NCBI RefSeq assembly: GCF_009467805.1
Contig: NZ_WIAY01000009.1
Span: 1-64,000, forward strand
Origin: Stenotrophomonas nematodicola
GTDB lineage: Bacteria; Pseudomonadota; Gammaproteobacteria; Xanthomonadales; Xanthomonadaceae
Length of the DNA stretch: 64,000 nucleotides
Direction of reading: 5' to 3'
The notes under the pieces were generated by a model that did not search any database, had not been told where the DNA came from, and was given only the letters and a program-made list of their open reading frames with translations. The position numbers and the translations under genes are program-made. This document shows, in pieces, positions 9,433-18,049 of the stretch (position 1 is its first letter; each line of letters begins with the position of its first letter).

Positions 9433-10224
9433 CTACTCGGCAGTCATGGCCGCCAGGATGCGCGCACGCGAGGTTTCGGCGATGCGGCGACGGCCGTCCA
9501 GATCATGGGTGTCGATGGGCGCGAGGAAATGCACCTCGGCCCGGCGTGCGGGTTCGCCCAGCAGGCGCAGGAAATTGGCGAAGAAACTCTCGCCGGGGCC
9601 GAAGGCGACAATCGTCTGCGCATCGCCGTGATGGCCGTAGCGCAGCGCCACCGGCTGCACCGGCACCTGGGTTTCGACCGCGGCCTGGAAGATGCGCGCA
9701 TGGAACGGCCCGACATCGTGGCCGCCGCGGGTGCGGCCTTCGGGGAACACGCCGACGGCATGGCCCTCGCGCAGCCGGACCACCATCGCCTGCATCACCC
9801 CGCCCAGCGACTCGGTACTGCCGCGCTGGTGGAAGATGGTCTGGCCGCGTGCGGCGAGCCAGCCGACCACCGGCCAGCCGGCGATTTCGCGCTTGGCCAC
9901 AAAGCCCATCATGCGCTGGCTGTGCAGCATGGAAATGTCGACCCAGCTGACGTGGTTGGCCACGAACAGCACCGCGCCCGGCAACGGCTCGCCGATGCGG
10001 CGCGTGCGGAAGCCGAAGATCCACATCAGGCCGCCGGACCAGGCGTTGACCACCGCATGTTCCAAGGGACGGCCACCCACGCGGAGGCGCCCCCACGGCG
10101 GCAGCATGCCGATCAGGGTCAGCGGCAGGAACAGCAACAGGTGGACCAGCAGCAGCGGTACGCGGTACAGGTAGCGGCACACACGCGCCACGCCGCCACG
10201 TGGGGCCGGGGTGGGGGAAGTCAT
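9433..10224 (-). CDS. PlsC-type lysophospholipid acyltransferase
   Basis: 263-residue 1-acyl-sn-glycerol-3-phosphate acyltransferase family member, a membrane enzyme moving acyl groups onto lysophospholipids. A hydrophobic segment near residues 25-45 is followed by the HX4D catalytic motif (NHVSWVD), then the glycerophosphate-binding FPEGRTRGG motif and a third block VQPVALRY. The ATG at 10224 (MTSPTPAPRG) is preferred over further upstream in-frame starts that lack conservation. Substrate (LPA versus ornithine or other lysolipid) cannot be decided from sequence alone. Confidence 0.9.
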   Translation of the reverse strand: MTSPTPAPRGGVARVCRYLYRVPLLLVHLLLFLPLTLIGMLPPWGRLRVGGRPLEHAVVNAWSGGLMWIFGFRTRRIGEPLPGAVLFVANHVSWVDISMLHSQRMMGFVAKREIAGWPVVGWLAARGQTIFHQRGSTESLGGVMQAMVVRLREGHAVGVFPEGRTRGGHDVGPFHARIFQAAVETQVPVQPVALRYGHHGDAQTIVAFGPGESFFANFLRLLGEPARRAEVHFLAPIDTHDLDGRRRIAETSRARILAAMTAE

Positions 10225-10286
10225 CCGCGAACGATACCCGAGCGCCGCAGGCTCTGCCAGCGTATAGCGGTCAGATCGATGACATG

Positions 10287-10309
10287 CCGGGGCCAGCCGC
10301 CGGCCCCGG
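10287..10309. terminator. GC-rich hairpin downstream of thioesterase gene
   Basis: CCGGGGCC (10287-10294) and GGCCCCGG (10302-10309) form an 8-bp stem with a 7-base loop between the thioesterase stop and the acyltransferase start. It probably ends the upstream minus-strand operon, although no T tract is present. Confidence 0.45.
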
Positions 10310-10348
10310 TCAAGCCACTGCCCATCCACGGCACAACGCCCCCGCCGT

Positions 10349-10366
10349 CAGTGCGCCGGCGCACTG
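10349..10366. repeat. Perfect 18-bp palindrome
   Basis: CAGTGCGCCGGCGCACTG is a gapless perfect palindrome in the 181-base gap between the thioesterase and acyltransferase genes. It could be an operator for the acyltransferase-YheT unit or part of a terminator; a gapless palindrome makes a poor hairpin loop, which favours a protein-binding site. Confidence 0.5.
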
Positions 10367-10405
10367 AGCCGACCGGCGCAACACAGCATCCGTGCGGTGC
10401 GTCGA

Positions 10406-10843
10406 TCAGCCCGGCCGTACCGCCGGCACCACCGCCAGGGTCAGCCGCGACGTGCACACCAGGCGACCCGCGTCATCTTCGATGCGGATGTCCCACACAT
10501 GCGTGCTGCGCCCGACATGCACCGCGCGCGCGGTACCGGTGACGAGGCCGCCGCGCATCGCACGGATGTGGTTGGCGTTGATCTCCAGGCCGACGCAGAC
10601 CTGCTGGGTGGTGTCCACGCACAGGTTGCCGGCACTGCTGCCGAGGGTTTCGGCCAGCACCACCGAAGCGCCACCGTGCAGGATGCCGTACGGCTGGCGG
10701 GTGCGTTCGTCCACCGGCATGGTGGCGCTGACCCAGTCCTCGCCGGCCGCGGTGAACACGATGCCCAGGTGCTCGATCAGGGTGTTGCGGCTCAGCGCGT
10801 TGAGTGCCTCGATGGACACTGCCTCGCGGAATACCTGGGTCAT
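10406..10843 (-). CDS. Hotdog-fold acyl-CoA thioesterase (PaaI/YdiI-like)
   Basis: 145-residue hotdog thioesterase of the PaaI/MenI/EntH type. The active-site helix region PYGILHGGASVVLAETLGS carries the HGG motif and the catalytic glutamate, and the C-terminal strand RSTHVWDIRIED is typical. In E. coli such enzymes hydrolyse DHNA-CoA or mischarged EntB, but this lineage relies on ubiquinone, so a general acyl-CoA or proofreading role is more likely. It is the last gene of a compact minus-strand series, 26 bases after the ClsC-type gene. Confidence 0.88.
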   Translation of the reverse strand: MTQVFREAVSIEALNALSRNTLIEHLGIVFTAAGEDWVSATMPVDERTRQPYGILHGGASVVLAETLGSSAGNLCVDTTQQVCVGLEINANHIRAMRGGLVTGTARAVHVGRSTHVWDIRIEDDAGRLVCTSRLTLAVVPAVRPG

Positions 10844-10869
10844 GCCGTGTCTCCGTCAGACGTAAGCGT

Positions 10870-12909
10870 TCAAAGAATCGGTACCAGCCCCGCGCCGAAC
10901 GCGGTCAGCATGCGCACCAGCAGCCACTTCGGGCCGACGTTGACTTCGGGGAAGTCGCCCACGGCGGTGTAGCACGCGTGGAAGTTGGCGTCCTGGCGGG
11001 GCAGCGGCCGGGGGCAGTCCGGACCGGGCTGGAATTCGTAATCGGTGGCGTAGCGCCACGGCCAGAAATCCAGCACGGGCAGCGCCTCGGAGGCCTTGCC
11101 GACGCTGTAGTTCAGGCCGGACAACACCGGCGGCTTGGCGCGCGGTGCCACCGTCCAGGAGTTCTTCGGGTCGATGTCGCGCAGGATGCTCTGGGCAAGC
11201 TGCTCGGCGAACACCGGGTCGTCGATGATCACCGCGCCTTCGGTGTTGTAGTTCTCGCTGCGCGGATCGAAGTTGTGCGTGCCGATCACACCGATGCGGC
11301 GGTCCACCACCATCGACTTGGCGTGCAGCCCCATGCGCGCGCCGGTGCGGGTGACCGGCAGCGGCTTGTTGACCGCCTTGGTGCCCAGGAACGAAGGGCG
11401 CGTTTCGGCGCGCAGCACGCGGCGCTCGACCTCGCTGCCGTCGGTACCACGACGGCGGCCGCTCGGGCTGCTGTCGCGGGTGCCGTTACGACGCGCGGTG
11501 ATGCTGCGTTCACTGCCACTGCCGCTGCTGCCACCGTGTGCGTTGCTGCCGGCCGCGCTGCCACCGATCAGGCTGCTGCGCCGGCCTTCACCGGGCGTGG
11601 CTTCGCCCAGCGGTGCCGGCAACAGGTTGCGGTAGTCCACCGGCGCATCCAGCGGGAACGGCTTGTATTCGTAGATGTTGAAACCCAGCTCGCGCAGGTT
11701 GCGGCGTTTGTACTTGTAGGACAGCGCGTACACGATGGGGTTGTCGGTGGCGGCCAGGCTGTTGGTGGACACCACGATGCGCGGTGCCTGCGGCCGCTTG
11801 CGCAGCTCGCGGAACAGCGTCCGGGCCGGCTTGGACAGCACCAGGTAGGGTGTCTGCAGCAGCACTTCGGACCGGGCGCCGGCAATCAGCGCATCCAACT
11901 GCGGCTCGGTCACGTGCTGGCCGTTGGCCGGTTGGCTGGCGCGCTCGCGGCGGTGCTTGCGTGGCAGGTCGGCCACGTACTGGACCGCCGCCACCGGCAG
12001 GGCGGTATCGACGAATGTGCGCGTGATGAAGGCCGGGTCGTCGGCTTCGGCACTCACCCGCGCGACCCGCTCCGGACGCCGGAAACCGGTCGGCGGCATC
12101 GCCGGCACGCCCTGTCGCAGCAGGGTGCGGCCGACATCGTTCAGGCGCTCGGCCGGCACACTGCGTGGCGCGCGCCAGAACGCGTCGAAGTTGGCCGCCA
12201 TCTCGCGCACTTCGGGGCCGGCGACCACCACGTCGCGATCGCGGAAGTTGTACTCGGCGTCCCAGTCGTAATAGTCGTCCTGGTAGTTGCGCCCGCCGAC
12301 CATGCCGAGCGCGTCGTCGACCACCAGCAGCTTGTTGTGCATGCGCTGGTTGAAGCGCCGGAAGCAGCACAGCACGCTGCCGGCGTAGTCGAAGTAGTTC
12401 AGCCGCGCCTTGCCGAAGGTCGGGTTGTAGACGCGCAGTTCGAAATTCTGATGGCTGCCGGCAAGCGCGCCGAGGATCTCCAGGTCGGAGATCGCCGACA
12501 GCTGGTCGATCAGCACCCGCACCTTGACCCCGCGCCGGGCCGCGCCCAGCAGTTCGTCCAGGATCAGCCGGGCGCTGTCGTCCTTGTCGAAGATGTAGGT
12601 CTGCAGGTCGATGCTGCGCGAGGCGCTGCGGATCAGGTTCAGGCGCGCCACCAGCGAGGCCTCGCCCTCGTCGACGATGGTGGCGTAGTGGCGCGGTGCA
12701 TCGGGCAGGGACTCGGCGAACGCCCGCCCGCCCAGCGCGCGCAGCGGCGAATCCAGCGCGCAGCGGTCGGGGCGGTCGCAGTCCACCGCCGTGGAGCGCG
12801 CCTGCACGGCAATGCCGGCCGCGCGGTCGCGCTCCGCGTTGGACAGCGACGCACAGCCGCCGGCCAGCAACAGGGTTGCCAGCAAACCAAGCCGCAGCAG
12901 TAGATTCAC
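10870..12909 (-). CDS. clsC: ClsC-type phospholipase D / cardiolipin synthase lipoprotein
   Basis: 679-residue phospholipase D superfamily protein. An N-terminal lipoprotein signal (LLRLGLLATLLLAGGCAS) is followed by two HKD motifs: HNKLLVVDD near residue 190 and HAKSMVVDRR near residue 528, the second within GTHNFDPRSENYNTE. This is the layout of E. coli ClsC (YmdC), which makes cardiolipin from phosphatidylglycerol and phosphatidylethanolamine. It is about 200 residues longer; an 80-residue Ser/Gly/Arg-rich insertion (about 440-520) sits just before the second HKD motif. Its start overlaps the yceI-family stop by four bases (ATGA), implying translational coupling. No neighbouring ymdB-like macrodomain gene is present. 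Confidence 0.85.
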   Translation of the reverse strand: MNLLLRLGLLATLLLAGGCASLSNAERDRAAGIAVQARSTAVDCDRPDRCALDSPLRALGGRAFAESLPDAPRHYATIVDEGEASLVARLNLIRSASRSIDLQTYIFDKDDSARLILDELLGAARRGVKVRVLIDQLSAISDLEILGALAGSHQNFELRVYNPTFGKARLNYFDYAGSVLCCFRRFNQRMHNKLLVVDDALGMVGGRNYQDDYYDWDAEYNFRDRDVVVAGPEVREMAANFDAFWRAPRSVPAERLNDVGRTLLRQGVPAMPPTGFRRPERVARVSAEADDPAFITRTFVDTALPVAAVQYVADLPRKHRRERASQPANGQHVTEPQLDALIAGARSEVLLQTPYLVLSKPARTLFRELRKRPQAPRIVVSTNSLAATDNPIVYALSYKYKRRNLRELGFNIYEYKPFPLDAPVDYRNLLPAPLGEATPGEGRRSSLIGGSAAGSNAHGGSSGSGSERSITARRNGTRDSSPSGRRRGTDGSEVERRVLRAETRPSFLGTKAVNKPLPVTRTGARMGLHAKSMVVDRRIGVIGTHNFDPRSENYNTEGAVIIDDPVFAEQLAQSILRDIDPKNSWTVAPRAKPPVLSGLNYSVGKASEALPVLDFWPWRYATDYEFQPGPDCPRPLPRQDANFHACYTAVGDFPEVNVGPKWLLVRMLTAFGAGLVPIL

Positions 12910-13499
12910 GGTTTCGGCGCCTCGCTCAGACGCGCACGCAATACAAAGGTCACTCGATCACTCAGGGCTAGCTGCCAACTGTCCATGCCATAGCGGCCAC
13001 GTTGAACGTTGCCACGGCTGACCACGTCGCAATCATACCCGGCCCGGGGGCATTCGGCTTTTTCCACGCGCAGGGTCTCCGGGTGGCTGACCCCCCGCAG
13101 GATCAGCCGGCCTTCGATGGCCCCGCCCTTGTCGACCACCTCGGGCCAGTACGGCACCGAGTCGAACTCCACCACCGGGTAGCGGTCGGCGTCGAAGAAC
13201 TCGTCGCCGCGCATCCAGCCGGTGTAGCGCGGCTTGCCGGGGATCTCCACGTAGCGGGTGAACATCCGCAGGTGGACCTGGTGACGACCGTCGGACAGTA
13301 CCTCGATGCGCCCCTCAAACCGCGGGAACACCCCCTCGATGCGCTGCCCCAGCCGGGTCCGGATCTCGAACCCGAACCGCGACTGGGCCGTATCCAGTGC
13401 CAGCGAACGGGCCACGGGCACCGGTGCCGGCGGTTCGGCACAGGCCACCCCGGCCGCCAGCAGGGCCAGCCAGCCCAGTACGGCGCGAACTGCTGCCAC
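12906..13499 (-). CDS. YceI-family periplasmic lipocalin-like protein
   Basis: 197 residues with a Sec signal peptide (cleavage near GVACAEP) and a YceI domain. The family start LDTAQSRFGFEIRTRLGQRIEGVFPRFEG is clear, as are FFDADRYPVVEFDS and LTLRGVSHP-like RLILRGVSHPETL. Family members are secreted beta-barrels that bind isoprenoid lipids. The stop overlaps the ClsC-type start, and sixA ends three bases upstream, so this is one transcription unit. The functional link to cardiolipin synthesis is inference from coupling. Confidence 0.9.
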   Translation of the reverse strand: MAAVRAVLGWLALLAAGVACAEPPAPVPVARSLALDTAQSRFGFEIRTRLGQRIEGVFPRFEGRIEVLSDGRHQVHLRMFTRYVEIPGKPRYTGWMRGDEFFDADRYPVVEFDSVPYWPEVVDKGGAIEGRLILRGVSHPETLRVEKAECPRAGYDCDVVSRGNVQRGRYGMDSWQLALSDRVTFVLRARLSEAPKP

Positions 13500-13502
13500 C
13501 GG

Positions 13503-13979
13503 TTACGGCCACCAGAAGGCGGTCAAGCGGGCCACGCCCGGTTCGATGGAGGCCTCGCGGTCGAAGGCAAGCACCGCGATGCCGGCCGGCGGCATGCCGC
13601 GGTAGTCGCTGGTGCTGCCCTCGCTCATCAAGGCCACCAGGCGCTCCAGGCCGGGGTTGTGGCCGACCACGAGCAGCCGGTCGACCTCGCGGCGGTCATC
13701 GATCAACCCGGCCAAGGTGCCCGGGGTGGCGTCGTATACGGCATCTTCCAGCCGCTTTTCCACGAAGCCGGTCACGCCCAGCACCGCTTCAAGGGTCTCG
13801 CGGGTGCGGCGGGCCGGCGAGCACAGCACGCAGTCCGGCAGCAGATTGTTGTCCTTGAGCCAGCGGCCGGCGGCCTCGGCTTCGGCCAGCCCGACCGGAG
13901 ACAGCGGGCGGTCCAGGTCGGCCTGGCCGGTGCTGGCGGCTTCGGCATGGGCATGGCGCAGCAGAATCAGTTCTCGCAT
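13503..13979 (-). CDS. sixA: Phosphohistidine phosphatase SixA
   Basis: 158-residue histidine phosphatase of the SixA group. The catalytic LLRHAHAE places R8-H9 at the N-terminus, followed by LSPVGLAEAEAAGRWL, CSPARRTRETLEAV and the second histidine in VVGHNPGLERL. In E. coli SixA acts on phosphohistidine proteins, notably the nitrogen PTS. Here it lies between a ParA-like ATPase gene (15 bases upstream) and the YceI gene (3 bases downstream). Start choice is unambiguous. Confidence 0.93.
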   Translation of the reverse strand: MRELILLRHAHAEAASTGQADLDRPLSPVGLAEAEAAGRWLKDNNLLPDCVLCSPARRTRETLEAVLGVTGFVEKRLEDAVYDATPGTLAGLIDDRREVDRLLVVGHNPGLERLVALMSEGSTSDYRGMPPAGIAVLAFDREASIEPGVARLTAFWWP

Positions 13980-13994
13980 GGGATCTCTTCCGTA

Positions 13995-14627
13995 TCAGGC
14001 GTTCTTCAGCCACTTCAACAGCGGCTCCCAGTCACTCTGGTGCTCGCGCACCTGGGCCGAGCGGTAGTCGAACAGACTCCGCCCCAACCCGACCATCACC
14101 ACATAGCTCTGGCTGTCGCGCAACTGCGCAACCACCTCGTAAGGCCATTCGGACAACATCTGGATCGCCTGCTGGGAGGTCTGCGTCCACGGCTTGGTGC
14201 GGTTGAGCACCAGCCCCACCGGCAGGCTCCGGTTGTGCACGCGGGGGACCCGCGACAGGCTGTTGAGGAAACCGACGATGGCTTCGATGTCCAGCGCGGA
14301 AGGCAGCACCGGCACCACCACCGCATCGGCCACGTCGAGGAAATGGGGCAGATCATCGGCCAGGGCACCGGCCGGGGCATCGATGATGACCTGCTCGGTA
14401 CCCTCCGGGAGCAGGCGCTCCCACTGCTTCCTGCGATACACGTCGATCGGCAGCACGGCACTTTCGAGCACCGAGCGGCGCTGCGCCCAGCGGGTGCTGG
14501 AGCCCTGCGGGTCGGCATCGGCCAGGACGGTCCGTTTACCCTCCAGCGCCGAATGCGCCGCCAGGTGGGTGGCGACGGTGGTCTTGCCCACCCCGCCCTT
14601 GGAACCGGCCACCAGAATCGTCTTCAT
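13995..14627 (-). CDS. Orphan ParA/MinD-type ATPase
   Basis: 210-residue deviant-Walker ATPase. [14 protein letters not shown] gives the signature lysine and P-loop, [11 protein letters not shown] the switch I region, and [10 protein letters not shown] the Walker B. Such proteins position plasmids, chromosomes or protein assemblies by dynamic binding to DNA or membrane. No parB-like gene is adjacent, so this is an orphan that may position an envelope or signalling cluster. The ATG at 14627 starts [12 protein letters not shown]; longer starts add no conserved sequence. It heads the minus-strand series with sixA and is divergent from an AAA+ gene 131 bases away. Confidence 0.9.
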   Translation of the reverse strand: MKTILVAGSKGGVGKTTVATHLAAHSALEGKRTVLADADPQGSSTRWAQRRSVLESAVLPIDVYRRKQWERLLPEGTEQVIIDAPAGALADDLPHFLDVADAVVVPVLPSALDIEAIVGFLNSLSRVPRVHNRSLPVGLVLNRTKPWTQTSQQAIQMLSEWPYEVVAQLRDSQSYVVMVGLGRSLFDYRSAQVREHQSDWEPLLKWLKNA

Positions 14628-14758
14628 GCAAGCCTCGCTTCCGGGAAACGTCGCCGCAGCGTACACCGCCCTCCGTGACGGTGATAGTCGCGCGGCTGAA
14701 CCCCGTGCAGGTCACGGCGCTTTGCTATCGTTGCCGATCCAATGGACTGCACCCCGGC

Positions 14759-16243
14759 ATGAGCGAGTTACAGGACCTCAGCGCGCTGATCCGCGCCAAC
14801 ACCCCGTTGATCATCATCGAGACCCAGGACGAGGGTCGCATCGTGGAGCTGTTCCGGCAGACCCTGATGCACGTCTGGCGTGCGCTGCACCGCTGGTCGA
14901 TCACCGAGGGCCTGCGCCGCATCGACATGGACCGCGAGGACGACCCGGTCGGACCGCCCGATGCCAGCGCGGCGCTGCAGATGATCCGCCAGGCCGAACA
15001 ACGCGGCATCTACCTGCTGCTCGATTTCCATCCCTACCTGGGCTATGCCAGCCACCAGCGCGCGTTGCGCGACCTGATCCAGCGGCGCAACTGCCAGGCC
15101 CATGTGCTGGTGCTGATCGGGGCCAAGGTGGAGCTGCCGGCCGAGCTGGAAGCGCTGGCGACCCGCTTCAATCCGCGCCTGCCCGACCTCAACGCCCTGC
15201 TGAAGATGCTGCGCGAGGAAGCCGAGGCGTATGCCCGCGAGAACGGCGGCCGCCGCGTCGAGGTGGACAACGAGGCGGTCAAGAAGATCCTGCACAACCT
15301 GCGCGGGCTGAGCATGGTCGATGCCCGGCGCATCGCCCGGCAGCTGATCTTCGCCGATGGCGCGCTCAGCCAGGACGACCTGCCGCAGCTGGCGCGGTTG
15401 AAGTTCGATCTGCTCAACCGCGCCGGACACCTGCACTACGAGTACGACACCACCCGCTTTGCCGATGTGGCCGGGGCCAACCGGCTCAAGCGCTGGGTCA
15501 ACCAGCGCCGCCCGGTGTTCCTCGGCGGCACCGGCCCGGCCGGGCTGGACCCGCCCAAGGGCATGCTGCTGCTCGGCGTGCAGGGCTGCGGCAAATCGAT
15601 GCTGGCCAAGGCCACGGCGGCCGGCTTCGGCGTGCCGCTGCTGCGCCTGGACGTTGGCAGCCTGTACGACAAGTACCACGGCGAAACCGAGAAGAACCTG
15701 CGCGACGCGCTGGCCTCGGCCGAGCAGCTGGCGCCCTGCGTGCTGTGGATCGACGAGATCGAGAAGGGCCTGGCCAGCGGTGGCGAGGACGGCGGCGTGT
15801 CGCGACGGGTGCTGGGCCATCTGCTGACCTGGCTGGCCGAGCGCACGGCCACGGTGTTCATCGTGGCCACCGCCAACCAGGTGCATGAACTGCCGGCCGA
15901 GCTGCTGCGCAAGGGCCGCTTCGACGAGATTTTCTTCGTCGACCTGCCAGATGCCAACACGCGGGTGGAGCTGCTGCGCCTGCACCTGGGGCGACGCCAG
16001 CTCAACGCCGACGATTTCGCGCTGCCGGCGTTGGCCGCCGCCGCCGAGGGGTTCTCCGGCGCGGAGATCGAGCAGGCGATCGTCGCCGGCCTGTATGCCG
16101 CGCACGCCGAAGAGCGCCGCCTGGACACCGACCTGCTGATGGGCGAGATCCGCGGCAGCCGCCCATTGTCGGTGCTGATGGCCGAGCAGGTCAGCGCCCT
16201 GCGCGACTGGGCCAGGGGCCGCACCGTCAACGCCGACGGGTAG
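14759..16243 (+). CDS. Ycf46-type AAA+ ATPase
   Basis: 494 residues. The first ~230 residues form a domain seen in Ycf46-like proteins (LSALIRANTPLIIIETQDE, YLLLDFHPYL, LRGLSMVDARRIARQL). The AAA+ core follows: Walker A GVQGCGKSML, Walker B CVLWIDEIEKG, sensor-1 IVATANQVHELP, arginine finger LLRKGRFDEIFF, and a C-terminal lid (FSGAEIEQAIVAGLYAA). Cyanobacterial Ycf46 has been linked to carbon metabolism regulation; the bacterial role here is unknown. Start at 14759 is preferred over an in-frame upstream start because the conserved domain begins immediately. It is divergently placed to the ParA gene. Confidence 0.85.
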   Translation: MSELQDLSALIRANTPLIIIETQDEGRIVELFRQTLMHVWRALHRWSITEGLRRIDMDREDDPVGPPDASAALQMIRQAEQRGIYLLLDFHPYLGYASHQRALRDLIQRRNCQAHVLVLIGAKVELPAELEALATRFNPRLPDLNALLKMLREEAEAYARENGGRRVEVDNEAVKKILHNLRGLSMVDARRIARQLIFADGALSQDDLPQLARLKFDLLNRAGHLHYEYDTTRFADVAGANRLKRWVNQRRPVFLGGTGPAGLDPPKGMLLLGVQGCGKSMLAKATAAGFGVPLLRLDVGSLYDKYHGETEKNLRDALASAEQLAPCVLWIDEIEKGLASGGEDGGVSRRVLGHLLTWLAERTATVFIVATANQVHELPAELLRKGRFDEIFFVDLPDANTRVELLRLHLGRRQLNADDFALPALAAAAEGFSGAEIEQAIVAGLYAAHAEERRLDTDLLMGEIRGSRPLSVLMAEQVSALRDWARGRTVNADG

Positions 16244-16254
16244 TACGGCACGGG

Positions 16255-17169
16255 CTAGTGCAGCGCCCGCAGCACCCCTAGCCACGCCGGCAGGGTCGCC
16301 AGCGACAGCACGATGCCATAACCCACCATCGCCGCCGCCAGGCGGGGCGCCAGCCGATGCTCGATCGCCAGTGCGGCGGCGGTGATCATGGTCGGCATCG
16401 CCGATTCGAGCACGCTGACCTGCAGCATCGCGCCCTGCAGGCCGAACGCCCAGGCGATCGGCAACGCCAGCGCAGGCATGACCACCAGCTTGAGCAGCAG
16501 GCCGATCCCCAGCGGCGCGAGTTCGGCCTGCGACAGCCGCAGCTGGATCGAGAACCCCACCGCCAGCATCACCAGCGGCAGCATCGCATCGGCCAGTTGC
16601 TTGAGGCCGGTGCCGATCCACGCCGGCGGCTGCGCCGGCATCAGCACCAGGGCGAACACCAGGGCCCACAACGGCGGGAAGCGGACGATCCGCAGCAGCA
16701 CCTGCGCTGCCGTGGGCGGCCGGTCGCCGCTGTAGCGCGCGATCACGTACAGGCCGAAAGTGGAGAGCAGCACGAACGTGCCGAACTGGTCATAGACCAC
16801 CGCATACGGCAACGCGGCGTCGCCCAGCAGGGCACGCACCATCGGATAGCCGATGAAACTGGAGTTGGCCAGCGCCACGCAGATCAGCAGCACCGCGTGC
16901 ACGTCGCGGGCAAAGCCGAACACCCGTGTGGCCAACGACACCAGCGCCCAGGTGGCCAGCATCAGCAGCCACGGCGTGGCCATCAGCCCCACCAGGCTGG
17001 CGTCGAGCCGCAGGCGCGGCACGTAGATCAGCACCGCTGCGGGCAGGCACACGTACAGCACGATGCGGTTGAGCGCATCGGCCGTGTTGTCCGGCAACGC
17101 GCGCAGGCGCGAGAACGCCATGCCCAGGCCGAGCATGGTCAGGATCAGGGCGAATGCATCGAAAGCCAT
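16255..17169 (-). CDS. AEC-family permease (auxin efflux carrier type)
   Basis: 304-residue integral membrane protein with about ten hydrophobic segments in two five-helix halves. The N-terminal half contains LNRIVLYVCLPAAVL and the conserved ANSSFIGYPM, the C-terminal half LPLVMLAVGFSIQL and ESAMPTMITAAALA, all typical of the AEC family. Bacterial relatives carry malonate or other organic acids, but the substrate cannot be named. It converges on the AAA+ gene with an 11-base gap. Confidence 0.9.
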   Translation of the reverse strand: MAFDAFALILTMLGLGMAFSRLRALPDNTADALNRIVLYVCLPAAVLIYVPRLRLDASLVGLMATPWLLMLATWALVSLATRVFGFARDVHAVLLICVALANSSFIGYPMVRALLGDAALPYAVVYDQFGTFVLLSTFGLYVIARYSGDRPPTAAQVLLRIVRFPPLWALVFALVLMPAQPPAWIGTGLKQLADAMLPLVMLAVGFSIQLRLSQAELAPLGIGLLLKLVVMPALALPIAWAFGLQGAMLQVSVLESAMPTMITAAALAIEHRLAPRLAAAMVGYGIVLSLATLPAWLGVLRALH

Positions 17170-17217
17170 CGGCGCAGCCTAGCCGATGTACCCGCGTATT
17201 CAGCCCCGACAATGGTC

Positions 17218-17245
17218 GTAGGACCGGTGCGCCACGGCGCACCGG
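17218..17245. terminator. GTAG-linked hairpin, probable terminator
   Basis: GTAG (17218-17221) precedes a perfect 10-bp stem CCGGTGCGCC / GGCGCACCGG (17224-17233 and 17236-17245) with a two-base loop. It lies 7 bases beyond the stop of the downstream-reading TPR gene (minus strand). It is either a GTAG REP variant or an ordinary terminator. Confidence 0.6.
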
Positions 17246-17252
17246 CCTCGGC

Positions 17253-17891
17253 TTACGGCCAGGCCGGCGGTTTGGCCGCCCACGCCTGCTGGATCTCCAC
17301 CAGCACCGCACGCTCGCTGTCGCGCCAGTCAGGCAGCAGCTCGGCAAAGCGCGCGTTGCTGCTCCACAGCTGCGGCTCGGTGCGCACCGCGGCGGCGTAC
17401 CACTGCACCGCCTCGTCCTTGCGACCCAGTGTCCACAGCGCCAGCGCATAGGTCGGCGGCGCCCACGACGGGTTGCCGCGCAGCCCGGCATGGGCTGCCG
17501 ACCACTGTGCCAGCGCCGGTTCGACCTCACCGAGCCGGAACAGATCCCAACCGTAGTTCCAGCGGACCGAACGCCCCGGCACCGAACTGGCGGCCGCGTT
17601 GCCCAACGCCTCCTGGTACAGGGTGCGACCGAGATCGGTGCGGCCCTGGCCCATTGCCACGCCGGCCAGCTGCACCGTCGCCTCCAGGGCTTTGCGCCCG
17701 CGTTCGCGCTGCCGCATCAGCTGGTCGACCAGGGTGCTGCCCTGCCCTTCCACCACCACCATCGGTGCGGCCGCGCTGTCGCTGTCGAAGTAGAACTCCT
17801 GCAGTGCCGGCAACGGCTGCGCCGCTGCGTTGAATACCGAAGCCCCCACGGCCAGGCACAGCCCGGCCAGCATCTGTCTTGCAACTGCCAT
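17253..17891 (-). CDS. Periplasmic TPR-containing protein
   Basis: 212 residues with a Sec signal peptide (MLAGLCLAVGASVFNAAAQP) and tetratricopeptide-like helices from about residue 60 (TDLGRTLYQEALGNAAASS, LFRLGEVEPALAQWSAAH, ALALWTLGRKDEAVQWYAAA). The predicted location is the periplasm. I recognise no specific family. It is divergent from the indolepyruvate oxidoreductase gene across 158 bases, so the two may share regulation. Confidence 0.8.
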   Translation of the reverse strand: MAVARQMLAGLCLAVGASVFNAAAQPLPALQEFYFDSDSAAAPMVVVEGQGSTLVDQLMRQRERGRKALEATVQLAGVAMGQGRTDLGRTLYQEALGNAAASSVPGRSVRWNYGWDLFRLGEVEPALAQWSAAHAGLRGNPSWAPPTYALALWTLGRKDEAVQWYAAAVRTEPQLWSSNARFAELLPDWRDSERAVLVEIQQAWAAKPPAWP

Positions 17892-18049
17892 TCAAACTCC
17901 CCCAGGTTGTCACAACAACCTCCCATCCCGATCCTAACCTCAGCGAGCGCTCCGGCGCGAGTCCCGGGCCTGGACAGGCCCACTGTTACAATCCGCGCCT
18001 TTCCGGCCGCGCGTGCGCGGCCGTGCCAGCCGACTTCCCCGGGCCAGCC

